Assembly: GCA_029237695.1 (NCBI GenBank)
Contig: CM055269.1
Coordinates: forward strand, 26,570,956-26,634,955
DNA from: Conchocele bisecta
Lineage: Eukaryota > Mollusca > Bivalvia > Lucinida > Thyasiridae
Length of the DNA: 64,000 nucleotides
Reading direction: 5' to 3'
The notes beneath the pieces are model-generated. The model did not search any database, was not told the origin of the DNA, and saw only the letters and a list, made by a program, of their open reading frames with translations. Positions 1 through 10,340 of the stretch are shown piece by piece (the stretch's first letter is position 1; each line of letters opens with the position of its first letter). Position numbers and translations under genes: made by a program.

Positions 1-141
1 AACATGGTTTGGCAGCACTTTAGGATCATTTCCAATGGAAATGATTCTAAAGTGCTGCCAAACCATGTTTTTATTGAGAGAAAAGACAAAATATGAATTA
101 ACAGCAGACGACTATTTTCGGTTCCCGCATTCTAAGGGTTA
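1..141. repeat. Family A TTAA hairpin MITE, cut by window edge
   Basis: This is the right part of a hairpin element. The arms around AATCATTTCCAATGGAAATG are complementary, and it ends with CAGCAGACGAC followed by TTCTAAGGGTTA. The same layout recurs many times in the window (family A), where whole copies run from TTAACCCTTA to TAAGGGTTAA. A TTAA boundary with CCC-type ends is the signature of piggyBac-like non-autonomous elements. Confidence 0.85.
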
Positions 142-233
142 CCGGTAATAACATTTTGCCACACTGTGTGTCTAGGGATGGTGCTTTGTTCGCATGTACT
201 TTACGTGACTCAACGTCACCGAGGAGTGTTCAT

Positions 234-300
234 TTTATTATCAAAGCTGCCAGTGGGAATTAGCTTAGCGATAATGAGGCCCTTGTTTCATTTATTTATT
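234..300 (-). promoter_or_regulatory. Candidate polyadenylation signals of the sulfotransferase gene
   Basis: On the minus strand, overlapping AATAAA hexamers lie at 291-300, within about 25 nt after the stop codon at 317-319. A further AATAAA lies near 234-239. Either could end the transcript; the second would give a more usual 3' UTR length. They are seen as sequence only. Confidence 0.35.
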
Positions 301-316
301 GGCATTCACATGTATG

Positions 317-1082
317 TTATGGTTTTATAAAATGGTGGTATGACAGTTTTTCCATCACATATTTACACATTGTTTGAATAGTTTGTAGATTTCTTTCACT
401 TAAATTTCGTCTCCATTTGAAAATTGAATCCGTTGAATTTTTGCGGATGGTGCTCATAATTCCTGTTGCTTTGTTTCCAGCTGATGTTGCATTTATAATG
501 TAATCCTCTGCTACAGAATCTAGTTCTAATCCTAGATATTCATACAACCGCTTTGTTACTGGTACAGGATTCTGTGCAAGATCTTCAAAGTATAATCTGT
601 GAAGTCTTTCGGGGAATAGTTTTTGTAGGAATTCATATGACAATATATCGTCTTCCATATTCTGACACAGATTGTATGAACATCCTGGAACCCCGTCGTG
701 TTGCGAGTCGCATTCTGGAAACTTCATCTGTGATTCTATAATTGCACGTGGATCTCTCACAAGATGGATGACTTTCAGTGTGGGAAACTCCTCCAATAAT
801 TCATTGAGCCACTTCAGGCTGATTCTAATGGATTTTACAAGTCTATACTTGGATTCCAGGCATAATTTAAATAGCAGGCTGGTGCACCGTTTAGTATACT
901 GCTGCTTGATAATAGACGTGCCTTGTAAACATTCTTTGAACAAGTTTGTTTTCTTCCCATATTTAAAGAATGGTGGAAATGGGCGTGTTTCTTTCGCCAT
1001 GATTAATTTTAAATCACACGTGAACCAAGCTCTTAGAATGTTTAGCATTTTAGTCTTGTACACCATTGTAGTTCGCTTGCCC
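317..1082 (-). CDS. Sulfotransferase exon 4 (C-terminal catalytic part)
   Basis: The largest exon codes about 254 residues to a TAG/TGA-type stop at 317-319. The acceptor is TTTGTTTCAG followed by GGGCAAGC. It holds the 3'-phosphate-binding motif in KVIHLVRDPRAIIESQ, where Arg and Ser/Gln positions are those that hold the PAPS 3'-phosphate in this family. It also holds a downstream IINATS N-glycosylation sequon and the conserved pattern around RLYFEDLAQNP. Family knowledge supports a lumenal catalytic domain. Confidence 0.92.
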
Positions 1083-4000
1083 CTGAAACAAAACACGAGT
1101 GTAAAAGAAATTGTCAGCTAGCATTGTCTTGTAGACGGCAAGTATGTGTATCTAAAGTGTCTGCCAGAAACATTATTTTACCAGATATTTACACCTTCTA
1201 TAAATTCATAATACAAACGCCCATTTGACGTATTTCATTTACATCCCAATACAATACATTAGACCCACGTGACGTCGCGTGACATTGTTGATTGGTTAAA
1301 GTTTGTTTGACCTCATTAATTTCCACGAGGTTGTCAATAACAGCGCGCTATTGACACGGCAGTGTCACTGTTCCAGGAATGGCGACTAAATGACTAAAAC
1401 AAGATTATTCTTAGTTTTAACGCCATATTTGGTTATTTACATTGTTGAAACTGTCAGAAAATGCTGTGTAAATGTAAGTAATAAACCATGGGCTGCTGCA
1501 TTTATTGGGGTTCACAATACATTTGGTCAGTTTAAAGTGTGAGGAGTCCTTCGGACTCCACACACTTTAAACAGACCAAATGTATTGTACACCCCAAATG
1601 TAGACTATAACTACTTACGCCGGCAGACCTTTGATTGCTAACCTCAATTATTATATTTCTTGGAAATGTTCATACATGTAATTACATGTATATTAAGAGT
1701 GTACACATCGTAAATATTAGAACTTTTGAATGTGTAAGTAATTATGTAAATTCTTTACTTCTATTTGTAAGTCATAACCATCTTTGAATTACAGTTTTCT
1801 CATATAGGTACCAAAAATAGTGGGATTTTTATATGCACATTTGAAAAAAACGGGACATTTTGTATTCACCTTTTACGGGCGGGCGGGCACAACTTGTCCA
1901 CACAATAACTAGAGTTCTACTTGATGGATCGTAACCAAATTCAGTACACATATTTATTATGGGAATACGAGGAACTTTATTCATTTTCAAAATTGTCAGA
2001 TGACTTGATATCCCCTTGGCGGCCATTTTTAGTTTTCGCACTCTGTATCCTTGTCCGCACAATAACTGCATTAGAGTTCTATTGAACGGATTATAACCAA
2101 GTTTGGCACACATGTTTATCATGGCAATAGGAAGAACCATATTGGTTTTCAGTGAGGTATCTCCCCTTGTTGACTGGCCTTGCCTCGACGGGCGTATATT
2201 CATATATTGTGACCTTCGGTACTCTTGTTTAAACATATAAAAAGATGCCAAACTAGGTCTATGTTGAAACATATGAAAACAATCTGAGGACATCATTTCT
2301 TACATGTACATAGGGAAACATCCAACATACCTAAGCTTCAGATCAGGAAATTCAGCCTCCATTGACTCTATATAATGCCCTTCTATCTCGTGTAGGGGTT
2401 CGAACATGTAGAAGACATCGGAGTTCTGTTGTATAAAGTCCGCTGTCAGAGTGGAGCCACTGCGCATGTATCCAACAATGATTACAGGCACAAACTGACT
2501 GGGTCCCACAAACCCTGAAATTTAAGTAAAAGATGGCGCTATTTTGTGATCTCAATCGTTGTTGTAATAACCTTAAATATTTGGACACTATTTATTTTGG
2601 GAAACCCCTATAAAATAAGGGTTTCCCAAAACAAATTGTATCCAAATACAGTAGAAACTCCAAATACCGGACCCTCTAAATACCGGAATCCTCCCGAAAC
2701 CGGACAATTTTCATAGTCCCTATTTAATTCCTTCTTTGTTCAATATACTAAAAACCTCTGAATACCGGATCCTCTGAATTCCGGAAACCGGACGATTTTC
2801 AAAAAAAAAAGAAGACTTTTCAGCATAATTTTATCTCTGAATACCGGACGGATCAGAATTGCTAAAATCACCAAGCGCCCGCGGCAGGTGATAAATTTCA
2901 CACAATGGTCGTGTTGGATTTCCTGTCAGACAAGTGTGATAAGAGAGACGTTACGCATTTGACACGGTTCACAAGTCAAGTCACATGGTCGGGGCTGTTT
3001 ATTTTTAAAAGGATGTTTTGTGTCTTACAACCTACAAATATTTCCGAGCATGTGATCGACGCGTGATATTGGAAAACCGACCAATGAAAACAATTGTTTC
3101 TCCCGACTTTCGTCAAAACAAAGATGGATACTCGATATTTACATTTACAAATCGGGCCGTGTTTGGTCTTGAATTAAATAGCGAAAAACATGCCGCTATT
3201 TTCCATTGAAGACATAAATCGATTGATGCGGCTGTAATTGACGACGGTAGGTATGTAAGGTAATTATGAGGTCAAATAATCATTGAAAATTGCCGATTAG
3301 TCTTCGCTAATTGGAGTACACGTTTAGTGACAAACCCATTTACACACTGTATTATCGGCACATAGGCCACGCAGACTGATCAGGTGACCAGCGTAGGCCC
3401 AGTTCAGTCAAATAATAGAATACTACAGTACATGTACATGTATATCAAGTCTTAAGTAAGAATAGTGAAAAACCTCTAAAAACTGGAAACCTCTCTAAAC
3501 CGGACTTTTTGTCCGGTCCGGAGGCTGTCCGGTATTCGGAGTTTCTACTGTACATTATTAGTGTGATAAACAAGAACAACCATACTAAATGTACATATTT
3601 GGACCTTCCTTGCTTTGAGAAACCAAATATTAATGTGTTTCCAAGAATAAACTGTGTCCAAATATTTACGGTTATTACGGTGTGTGCAGTCTAGTAATAT
3701 ACATATAATAGAGAATACAATGCTAGTGTATCAAGTTTATCAGGCAAGGCTAGGAAATGCTTAGTAATTCCGAGGTTTGTCGAGGAATTCCAATTCTTTC
3801 TTCCGAACTAAAACTGATAAACTATGTCAAAATAATAATAATAATAATAATAATATACTTTATTATGCCCCAGCCACCGAATGGTGAGGGGGGCATATAG
3901 TGTTACCGGCATCATTAATGCTCGGGTAAATGGCTTATAATTTCTGTTTCCTTGCTCGGATCTGCTTCACATTTCACACACGCATTGCTCCAATGGTCCT

Positions 4001-7000
4001 CTACCGCCCTGTGACAAATCCACATTCGTCCCGGCCCCGCTAAGCCCAGGGTCAAGGTCACAGACTTGGTGCGTTCGAAACCTTAATGCTCGGGTAAATG
4101 GTTAATAATTTATGTTTCCTGGCTCAGATCTGCTTCACATTTCACACATGCATTGCTCCAATGGTCCTCTACTGCTCTGTGACAAATCCACATTCGTCCC
4201 GCCCCCGCTAAGCCCGGGGTCAAGGTCACAGACTTGGTGCGTTCGAAACCTTAATGCTCGGGTAAATGGTTAATAATTTATGTTTCCTGGCTCAGATCTG
4301 CTTCACATTTCACACATGCATTGCTCCAATGGTCCTCTACTGCTCTGTGACAAATCCACATTCGTCCCGCCCCCGCTAAGCCCGGGGTCAAGGTCACAGA
4401 CTTGGTGCGTTTGAAACCTTAACGCTCAGGTAAATGGCTTATAATTTATGCTTCCTTGCTCACATCTGCTTCACATTTCACACATGCATTGCTGCAATGG
4501 TCCTCTACTGCTCTGTGACAAATCCACATTCATCCCGCTCCCGCTAAGTCCAGGGTCAAGGTCACAGACTTGGTGCGTTTGAAACCTTAACGCTCGGGTA
4601 AATGGCTTGTAATTTCTGTTTCCTTGCTCGGATCTGCTTCACATTTCACACACGCATTGCTCCAATGCTCCTCTACCGCCCTGTGACAAATCCACATTCG
4701 TTCTGCTCCCGCTAAGACCAGGGTCAAGCTCACAGACTTGGTGCGTTTGAAACCTTAATGCTCGGGTAAATGGCTTGTAATCAAATATGCCTTGTTTTCT
4801 TTGGCTGCCAGTGGGGGCATTCGTGTGCCGACAGGCCACATTTCTTGTTTTAAGAGGGTTACACATGAGGCCCTCATATATACATCTCATCCGAGTTTTG
4901 TAATAAAAATGGGGTACTTGGTAAAATGTTATTTTTCATTGACATTGGTTTAAAATTAATGTATGAAACAATGATTTCTATATTTTTGAAACTATATATA
5001 TCAAGATGAGAGTATGCAAATTAACCCTCTCTGGTCAAATATACATCCTGTAGTTCGAGTTCGCACATGCATTGTCTGTGCAAATATAAATTTGTAAGTC
5101 AAATTTCTTGCAAGTGCCTATTTATCATCATTAATATTTTTATTGCACAACACACTTAAGTTTCCCCTATGCCGAATGCCAAGGTTAACCCTTAGGCCGC
5201 TACTCACAACAATTGTTGTCTGCTGTTGCTTTTATATCTTCCCTTATTTCTCAATAAAAACATGGTTTGACAGTACTTCAGAATCATTTCCAATGGAAAT
5301 GATTCTGAAGTGCTGTCGAAGCATGTTGTAAATTATTCTAAAGTGCTGTCAAAGCATGTTTTTGATGATCAAAATGGAAAATAGAAAATAAACAGCAGAC
5401 GACAAAAAAATTAAGATAGCGGTCTAAGGGTTAAATATATATTTGAGACAAGCCATGTGATTTTGTACCTGAGAAGATGTGTGATCTCATGAAAAAATAT
5501 TTAGAACATTTACAATATTTTCCGTAAATGATGTTGAAAGTTGGCAAAAATATTCAGAGCAAATTTGCTCTGAATATTTTGTTAACTTTCGACATCAATA
5601 AATATTTTTCATGAAAATCTTCTTAGGTACTAAATCACATGCTTGGTTTTGTCTCCGTGACATATGTGGATCTGAGAAAGTCGGATTGTCATGTGACAAA
5701 TTTATTTTGTTTTCGTTGAAAAGAAAGCGGATGGTTTAATACTTTGGCCACACGAACGCCAAAATGACTTTCATACCTTGGGTCCCATATATTTCCTGAT
5801 AAATTCTCAGGAAATACATGTGACCCAAGATGTGAAAATTGAGACCAATGAATTTTAACCCTTTCCCTGTTTTGCGATATTTCGACTCTTCCAAATCCAA
5901 AACATCTGAATAAAAGAATCAAATGCTGAGTCAAATGCTGGTTAAATTATCTGATAGAGTAGAAAACATTGTGGGAAAACGAGAAATTGCTTGTTACAAG
6001 CAATTTCTCCTTTTCCCACAATGTTTTCAAAAGACATCTTCTGCAGAGGCGTGAAAAGTTGTTTCTATCAGGGAAAGGGTTAACCCTTACAATGCTGGAT
6101 TAAAGTTTGTCGCCTGCTGTTTATGTTTTATGTTCCATTTCTCTCATCGATTTTACACTGTTGTCAAACCATAAATTTTATTGATAAAGAAGACAACATA
6201 TCATTTGTGTTTGTTTGTTGGGCAATAACCCAATTCAACTCCCAGGTAACAATAGAGTAAAGATAAAAACGTACCTGAGGGCCAAACCAGGCAAATCGTG
6301 ATTCCTATAAGGAGGAACCCCTACCGTTAATTTACGCCATCACGTTCGCCCGACCAACCACCCGCAGACAACATATAAAACAACAGCAGAAGACAAGTTT
6401 TGTTTCATGCATTCTAAGTGCTAAAGGGGGCATGTCCATCATTGTGGATGGGAGTGCGTGATTCTGAATTCCCCTGTGACGAAATACCTTTCCGGGGGTG
6501 GTTGTAGAGGACCGGGTATTCTGCTAAGCCAGGGAAGTCATTGACTCTGGAGGGTGACGTAAAGATGGAGACTATGGTGATTATGAAGAGCAGGTACCAG
6601 ATTATAAACCAGCAGCGATTCGCCCTGTGTGCGTTCAGCACTCGACGTTGGAACCTTTTCCAAACTGGCCTCCGGGTGGTTTTTGTAGTCTCTGTGAATT
6701 GGTCAGTTGGACTGCTGCAAAATACAGTAGACACTCACTAAACCAGACACACAGGCAGTATGTGTATCCATAATTGTATGGGTTTCATTGGTGTACATTT
6801 ATGATAATAATGTCTGTTCAAGTTCGCAAAGCATAGCCGCATACCATGGCATTGTCGTATGTCAAATTTACAGTAGAACTTCATTTTTATTAATTACATT
6901 TTTTTTCAGGCGTCTCAAATGTACAGTTTGGTTCAGAAATTTGATGCAAATCTGCTAAAAAGTAGTTTTTACTAACCTGTTTCATAACTTTATGACAGTA

Positions 7001-7932
7001 AGTTAACTGTAACCCTTAGCCTGAAAGCGGTAAACGTAAATTGTCTGCTGTTGTTTTCTATTTTATCTACATTCACAATCAAACATGGTTTGACAACACC
7101 TTAGAATCATTTCCATTGGAAATGATTCTAAAGTGTTGTCAAAACATGCGTTTGCTGAGAAAAATGGAAAATAAGAAATAAACAGCAGATGATAAAATTC
7201 AATTTAGCATTGAATTAATTTTTGTCGTCTGCTGTTTATTTTCCATTTTTCTCATAAAATAACATCGTTTCATAACACTTTGCCATGTTGTTATTGAGAA
7301 TAAAATTAAATTATGAAACAACAACAGACAAACATTTTCATTTCCCACATTCTAAGGGATAAGGTATCCATGCAGGCCCGTATGCAGGAATTTAGGGGGT
7401 ACGTTATAGACAGCGCGAAGAGCCAAACATTTGTTTTTGACAGATCTCGACAGATTTTGATATGTTAATTTTGCAACCTATCCAATCATCACAAAATGAT
7501 TTTTATACCAGTCCACTTTATGAACATGGGGTGTTTTTGTTGTTCTCATAATTATGAAAATTACTTGCAAAAAGTGCAGATCCTGATGAGACGGCTCGTC
7601 ACGAGCCGGCTCATCTGGATCTACACTTTTTGCCAATACCACAATACAGGCCTGTGGTGTTGAGAGGGGGTGGGGGGTCACACCCCCTCTGCGTACGGGC
7701 CTGCCATGTGGTTAAGATGTGACTGTGATGTGACTGTGTTGTGCTGACTGATCTGGATCCACCCTGTACAAAAATGTCATAAACCCCTTGCACCAGTCGC
7801 AGTGTCTACACTGTTCGCCATTTTGTCATAGAAACACATGTCATATTCCAACAAACGGTATAGATCCTTACCAGCTGTGTCTACTAGATAACTCGAAGCC
7901 GCTGCCAGAATATCCGAAGCGAAGATCGCCAT
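317..7932 (-). CDS. Carbohydrate (6-O) sulfotransferase-like protein, four-exon model
   Basis: Likely a Golgi type II membrane enzyme that moves sulfate from PAPS to a sugar hydroxyl of glycoproteins or proteoglycans. Exons on the minus strand are 7932-7872, 6691-6488, 2514-2331 and 1082-317. All junctions are GT..AG and in frame, giving 404 aa. A membrane anchor (CWFIIWYLLFIITIVSIF) lies near residues 47-64. The 5'-phosphosulfate-binding motif YMRSGST is near 104-110 and the 3'-phosphate-binding motif LVRDPRA near 257-263. The length suits the galactose/GalNAc/GlcNAc 6-O-sulfotransferase family (CHST1-7 type). Substrate cannot be told from sequence. The last three exons are solid. The first exon, and the acceptor of the second, are weaker. 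Introns carry MITEs, a pogo-like element and a 168-bp array. Confidence 0.8.
1506..1596. repeat. Short hairpin MITE in sulfotransferase intron 3
   Basis: The arms GGTTCACAATACATTTGGTC and GACCAAATGTATTGTACACC are complementary. The inner arms AGTTTAAAGTGTG and CACACTTTAAA enclose AGGAGTCCTTCGGACTCC, so the whole element is one stem. No other copy was noticed in the window. Confidence 0.7.
1850..2220. repeat. Two diverged tandem units of about 160 bp
   Basis: CTTGTCCACACAATAACT near 1893 recurs as CTTGTCCGCACAATAACT near 2052. The same following order of motifs appears in both units: GAGTTCTA, a GGAT..TAACCAA block, ACACAT.TTTAT, and GGAA. An open frame crosses both units on the minus strand but has no recognisable domain, so I treat it as repeat. 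GGGCGGGCGGGC precedes the first unit. Confidence 0.6.
2331..2514 (-). CDS. Sulfotransferase exon 3 (PAPS-binding loop)
   Basis: This 184-nt exon has acceptor TTAAATTTCAG and donor AG|GTATGT. It starts with two and ends with two nucleotides of split codons, and joins exon 4 as an Arg codon. It encodes VIIVGYMRSGSTLTADFIQQ, the strand-loop-helix that binds the PAPS 5'-phosphosulfate. FEPLHEIEG follows, as in CHST-type enzymes. The position ahead of the exon with the 3'-phosphate motif is the family order. Confidence 0.93.
2566..3680. mobile_element. Hairpin element with termini TTTGGACAC, split by a pogo-like insertion
   Basis: The left end carries AATAACC and ATATTTGGACAC. The right end carries GTGTCCAAATATT and GGTTATT in inverse order. 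A GGGAAACCCTTATTTTATAG-like hairpin is inside. The pogo-like element at 2649-3550 interrupts it, so this is the older insertion. Confidence 0.6.
2649..3550. mobile_element. Non-autonomous pogo/Tigger-like DNA transposon, 902 bp
   Basis: The element begins CAGTAGAAACTCCAAATACC and ends with the inverse (GGTATTCGGAGTTTCTACTG). It is flanked by TA on both sides (2647-2648 and 3551-3552). CCGGAC repeats follow inside each end. TA target and CAGT..ACTG ends with CCGGAC are typical of pogo/Tigger members of Tc1/mariner. I see no transposase frame; the longest frame (3018-3209) has no motif. Confidence 0.8.
3833..3857. repeat. AAT microsatellite
   Basis: Uninterrupted AAT/ATA trinucleotide run just left of the 168-bp array element. 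Confidence 0.9.
3866..4857. repeat. Element with five tandem units of 168 bp
   Basis: The left edge is a short stem-loop (ATGCCCC...GGGGGGCAT) followed by ATAGTGTTACC. Five units follow. Their GTCAAGGTCACAGACTTGG blocks place the TCAAGGTCA core at 4052, 4220, 4388, 4556 and 4724 (the last mutated to TCAAGCTCA), spaced exactly 168 bp. The right edge is GTGCCGACAGGCCACATTTC then TTGTTTT, an end shared with the elements at 26374-26765 and 53860-53990. Confidence 0.9.
5185..5434. mobile_element. Family A TTAA hairpin MITE, complete
   Basis: Runs from TTAACCCTTAGGCCGCTAC to GCGGTCTAAGGGTTAA. CGTCTGCTG-type and CAGCAGACGAC blocks form outer arms. Two inner repeats (GACAGCACTTCAGAATCATT and its complement) form the stem. 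This is the 250-bp full form of family A. Confidence 0.9.
5445..5656. mobile_element. Family F hairpin MITE
   Basis: GAGACAAGCCATGTGATTTT faces the inverse AAATCACATGCTTGGTTTTG plus TCTC. The inner stem contains AAATATTCAGAGCAAATTTG. Other copies lie at 7937-8184 and 19826-20078, with a fragment at 26308-26370. Confidence 0.85.
5855..6083. mobile_element. Family C TTAA hairpin MITE
   Basis: Runs TTAACCCTTTCCCTG to CAGGGAAAGGGTTAA. A strong stem is centred on GAAATTGCTTGTTACAAGCA and its complement. Its right TTAA (6080-6083) is also the left TTAA of the next family A element. A second copy lies at 16580-16808 in the other orientation. Confidence 0.9.
6080..6417. mobile_element. Family A MITE copy, degraded and interrupted by SINE fragment
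   Basis: Left end TTAACCCTTACAATGCTG with CCTGCTGTTTATG. The right part, CAGCAGAAGACAAG and CATTCTAAG, is separated from it by a block (about 6205-6365) matching the SINE of 10650-11048 (GAGGGCCAAACCAGG, GGAACCCCTACCGTTAA). Confidence 0.65.
6488..6691 (-). CDS. Sulfotransferase exon 2 (cytoplasmic tail, membrane anchor, stem)
   Basis: An open frame here has a basic stretch (KRFQRRVLNAHRANR) followed by an 18-residue hydrophobic run, then a short stem. This is the expected N-terminus of a Golgi type II enzyme. The donor AAAG|GTATTT joins exon 3 in frame through a Gly codon. The frame has no ATG, so the start must lie upstream. Two acceptors are possible. One is TTCACAG at 6692, which fits the phase of the candidate exon at 7872-7932. 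The other is the better pyrimidine-rich TGTATTTTGCAG ending at 6715, which does not. The latter overlaps the end of a CAGTAGACACTC pogo-like terminus. Confidence 0.75.
7009..7352. mobile_element. Two adjoining family A hairpin copies
   Basis: The first copy (from AACCCTTAGCCTG, with the GACAACACCTTAGAATC stem) ends near 7210. A second, with CGTCTGCTGTTTATTTTCC and TTCTAAGGGATAA, follows to about 7352. Both are eroded; no clean TTAA remains at the outer ends. Confidence 0.7.
7372..7708. mobile_element. Element with GGCCCGTA-type ends, carrying a family D insertion
   Basis: GCAGGCCCGTATGCAGGAAT on the left faces CTGCGTACGGGCCTGC on the right. Inside, about 7449-7665, is a family D hairpin (GATCCTGATGAGACGGCTCG against CGAGCCGGCTCATCTGGATC). 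This is a nested pair. Confidence 0.7.
7872..7932 (-). CDS. Candidate first coding exon of the sulfotransferase
   Basis: An ATG at 7932-7930 opens 20 codons (MAIFASDILAAASSYLVDTA). It ends in a strong donor, G|GTAAGG, with one leftover nucleotide. That phase joins the TTCACAG acceptor at 6692 as a Glu codon and keeps the membrane-anchor frame open. The exon starts about 5 bp from a family F hairpin element (7937-8184), so any 5' UTR would be transposon sequence. The peptide is not recognisable by itself. It could instead belong to another gene or be chance. Confidence 0.4.
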
Positions 7933-7936
7933 ATAT

Positions 7937-8184
7937 GCGACAAGACATGTGATTTTGTGCCTAAGAAGAATATGAAAAAATATTTACAGAAACTGTGATA
8001 TTTTCTGTTAATTATGTAGAAGAATTGTTCATAGCAAATACTGAATCATGTTCCATATTTTCTCTGACAATTTTGTCACCTTTCAACGTCATTTGCGGAA
8101 AATATAGCACATTTTGTAAATATTTTCCATGACATATATGACATATACATCGTATGTACAAAATCACGTGGCTTGTGCCATATG
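7937..8184. mobile_element. Family F hairpin MITE next to candidate sulfotransferase start
   Basis: GCGACAAGACATGTGATTTT faces AAATCACGTGGCTTGTGCC. It lies immediately upstream, on the minus strand, of the ATG proposed at 7932. If that exon is real, its leader and perhaps promoter come from this element. Confidence 0.8.
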
Positions 8185-8519
8185 CCCATTTCTCCAGTCA
8201 TGAACAATATAAATTAATAATAAGTAAAGGTACCGGTATTTCATGAACATATAACTTGTTGGAAAATTGTGAATATATCTCGTACTGTTGACTGGAGGAA
8301 TGGGGCTTATGGCATGTGTAGGTATCTAGTTGATGCTCGTTGTTAGAATGTTAGTGACTGAGAGGCGAACAATGCACACCCAGGTCAGACTATGTGGATG
8401 TACATCCAAGCGTTGAATTGTGCCAATTTGATGAACAAATACATGTATAAAACATGTAAAAAACAAGCATAATAAATTTATGTAAAGGCATTACAAATAT
8501 AATTACAGGTATAACAGAA

Positions 8520-8746
8520 TTAACCCTAAGACCGCTACACACAACAATTGTCATCTGCAGTTGCCTTATTTCCCAATAAAAACATGGTTTGACAGCACTT
8601 CAGAAACGGAAATGATTCTAAAGTGCTGTCAAATCATGTTGTAAATTATTCTAAAATGTAGTTAAAGCATGCTTTTGATGATAAAAATGGAAAATAGAAA
8701 ATAAACAGCAGACGACAAAAAATTAAGATAGCGGTGTAAGGGTTAA
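8520..8746. mobile_element. Family A TTAA hairpin MITE
   Basis: TTAACCCTAAGACCGCTACAC to GCGGTGTAAGGGTTAA. Part of the central stem is deleted, so the arm is shorter than in the 250-bp form. Confidence 0.88.
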
Positions 8747-8888
8747 CATGGATTTTCTATGTGCAAAAAAATCAATAAAAACAAATGCATTTGATTATTA
8801 AATACAACAATGTACATATACAATAATACATATACCTCCAAAATCTTATATTTTTATTTTCTGTTTTATATGTTGCAACAAACATCTG

Positions 8889-9139
8889 TTATCCCTTAGA
8901 CCGCAACTCACAACAATTGTCGTCTGCTGTTGCTTTTATATCTTGCCTTAATTATTTCTCAATAAAGACATAGTTTGACAGCACTTCAGAATCATTTCCA
9001 ATGGAAATGATTCTAAAGTGCTGTCAAATCATGTTGTAAATTATTCTAAAATGCAGTCAAAGCATGTTTTTGATGATAAAAATGGAAAAGAAAATAAACA
9101 GCAGACGACAAAAAATTAAGATAGCGGTCTAAGGGTTAA
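8889..9139. mobile_element. Family A TTAA hairpin MITE
   Basis: The left end has become TTATCCCTTAGACCGC; the right end is GCGGTCTAAGGGTTAA. The right TTAA (9136-9139) is shared with the family B element that follows. Confidence 0.88.
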
Positions 9140-9333
9140 CCCTTCCTACGCTGTTGACGGAAATTGTCGCCTGCTGTTTTTCATTTTTGCTTTAATTCTT
9201 AACAAAAAACTGGTTTTGACAGCACATGAGAATCGTCTCATGTGTTGTCAAAACCAGGTTTTTGTCGAGAAATATTGAAAATAAAACATTTCCAGCAGAC
9301 GACAACATTTAATTCAGCGTAGTAAGGGTTGAT
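9136..9333. mobile_element. Family B TTAA hairpin MITE
   Basis: TTAACCCTTCCTACGCTG faces CAGCGTAGTAAGGGTTGA. The stem is built on GACAGCACATGAGAATCGTC. It shares the TGCTGTTT/CAGCAGACGAC subterminal blocks with family A but has different tips and stem. A second copy is at 13334-13547. Confidence 0.88.
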
Positions 9334-9555
9334 ACCTCTAAGCCATGAGACTGAAATTAGACTACTTACTCCATAATATTTCCATTTGGAATCAGGTACC
9401 CATGAAATAATGGATATCTCAACACACACCTACAAACATTTCACCAATACGGTGTAACTTTTGGGAACACACCTATATTATTTGTGACCAGGTATGAACA
9501 AATCAACCTTGCCATATACCATTCACAGTGGACAATGTGAACAGGAGTTGATGAC

Positions 9556-9717
9556 ATTGACCCTTCCAATGCGGGAACTGATGACTGTCGTCTGCTGCTT
9601 TTTCATATTTGTCTTATTTCATATCAAAAACAAGGTTTGCAGCACATTACAATCATCTTCATTGACTATTCCCATGTGCAGTCTAAACATGGTTTTAATT
9701 CAGCAGTGTAAGGGTAA
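9556..9717. mobile_element. Family B-related hairpin MITE, shortened
   Basis: TGACCCTTCCAATGCGG to TTCAGCAGTGTAAGGGTAAA, with CGTCTGCTGCTTTTTC inside. The stem is reduced. Confidence 0.7.
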
Positions 9718-9733
9718 ATGTGAATGGGAATGT

Positions 9734-10000
9734 TTAACCATTTCACCCCTAAATAACTGAAATGGATGTTGATATGATAATTTTACAACCAATCCAATCA
9801 TCACAAACTGATCTTCAGACTAGTACATTTATCTTATTTTCAATATTTCTCAATGAAAACTGTGATGACAGTGCATGAGAATGAATCGTCTCCAATGGAG
9901 ATGATTCATATGTGCTGCCAAAACAGGTTTTATTAATGAAATAAAACAAAAATGAAAAACCAGCAGAAAACAAATTTAATTTCCCGCCTTTAATGGTTAA
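9734..10000. mobile_element. Family D half copy followed by family A/B half copy
   Basis: TTAACCATTTCACCCCTAAA to about 9830 is one arm of family D. It is followed without a gap by a family A/B relative (GCATGAGAATG, CAGCAGAAAAC) ending in TTAA at 9997-10000. Confidence 0.65.
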
Positions 10001-10152
10001 TGTATATTGTGTCAGCTGCCATTATAGATCTCCATTATAGATCGCGAGATAGATAAATGAAAACAACTTGGCCATCCGATGTCAACTATTTACAAATACA
10101 TTGTAAATACATTTACTCGGATATCAGATTTGCGACCATTGTAGCCACCACT

Positions 10153-10340
10153 TTAACCCGTACAATGCTGAATTAAAATTTGCCGTCTGCTGTTAATGTT
10201 TTATTTTCCATTTTTCTCATCAAAACCATGTTTTGACAACACTTTAGAATCATTAGAAACCATGTTTTTATTAAGAAACAAGACAAAACATAAATTGACA
10301 GCAGACAACAATTTACGTTTCCCCGCATTGTAAGGGTTAA
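10153..10340. mobile_element. Family A TTAA hairpin MITE, stem-deleted
   Basis: TTAACCCGTACAATGCTG to GCATTGTAAGGGTTAA, 188 bp. One stem arm is lost. Confidence 0.85.

Noticed and set aside
1829..2296. 155-aa minus-strand open frame next to the sulfotransferase
   Set aside because: It crosses two diverged 160-bp tandem units and reads the same peptide twice; repeat, not gene.
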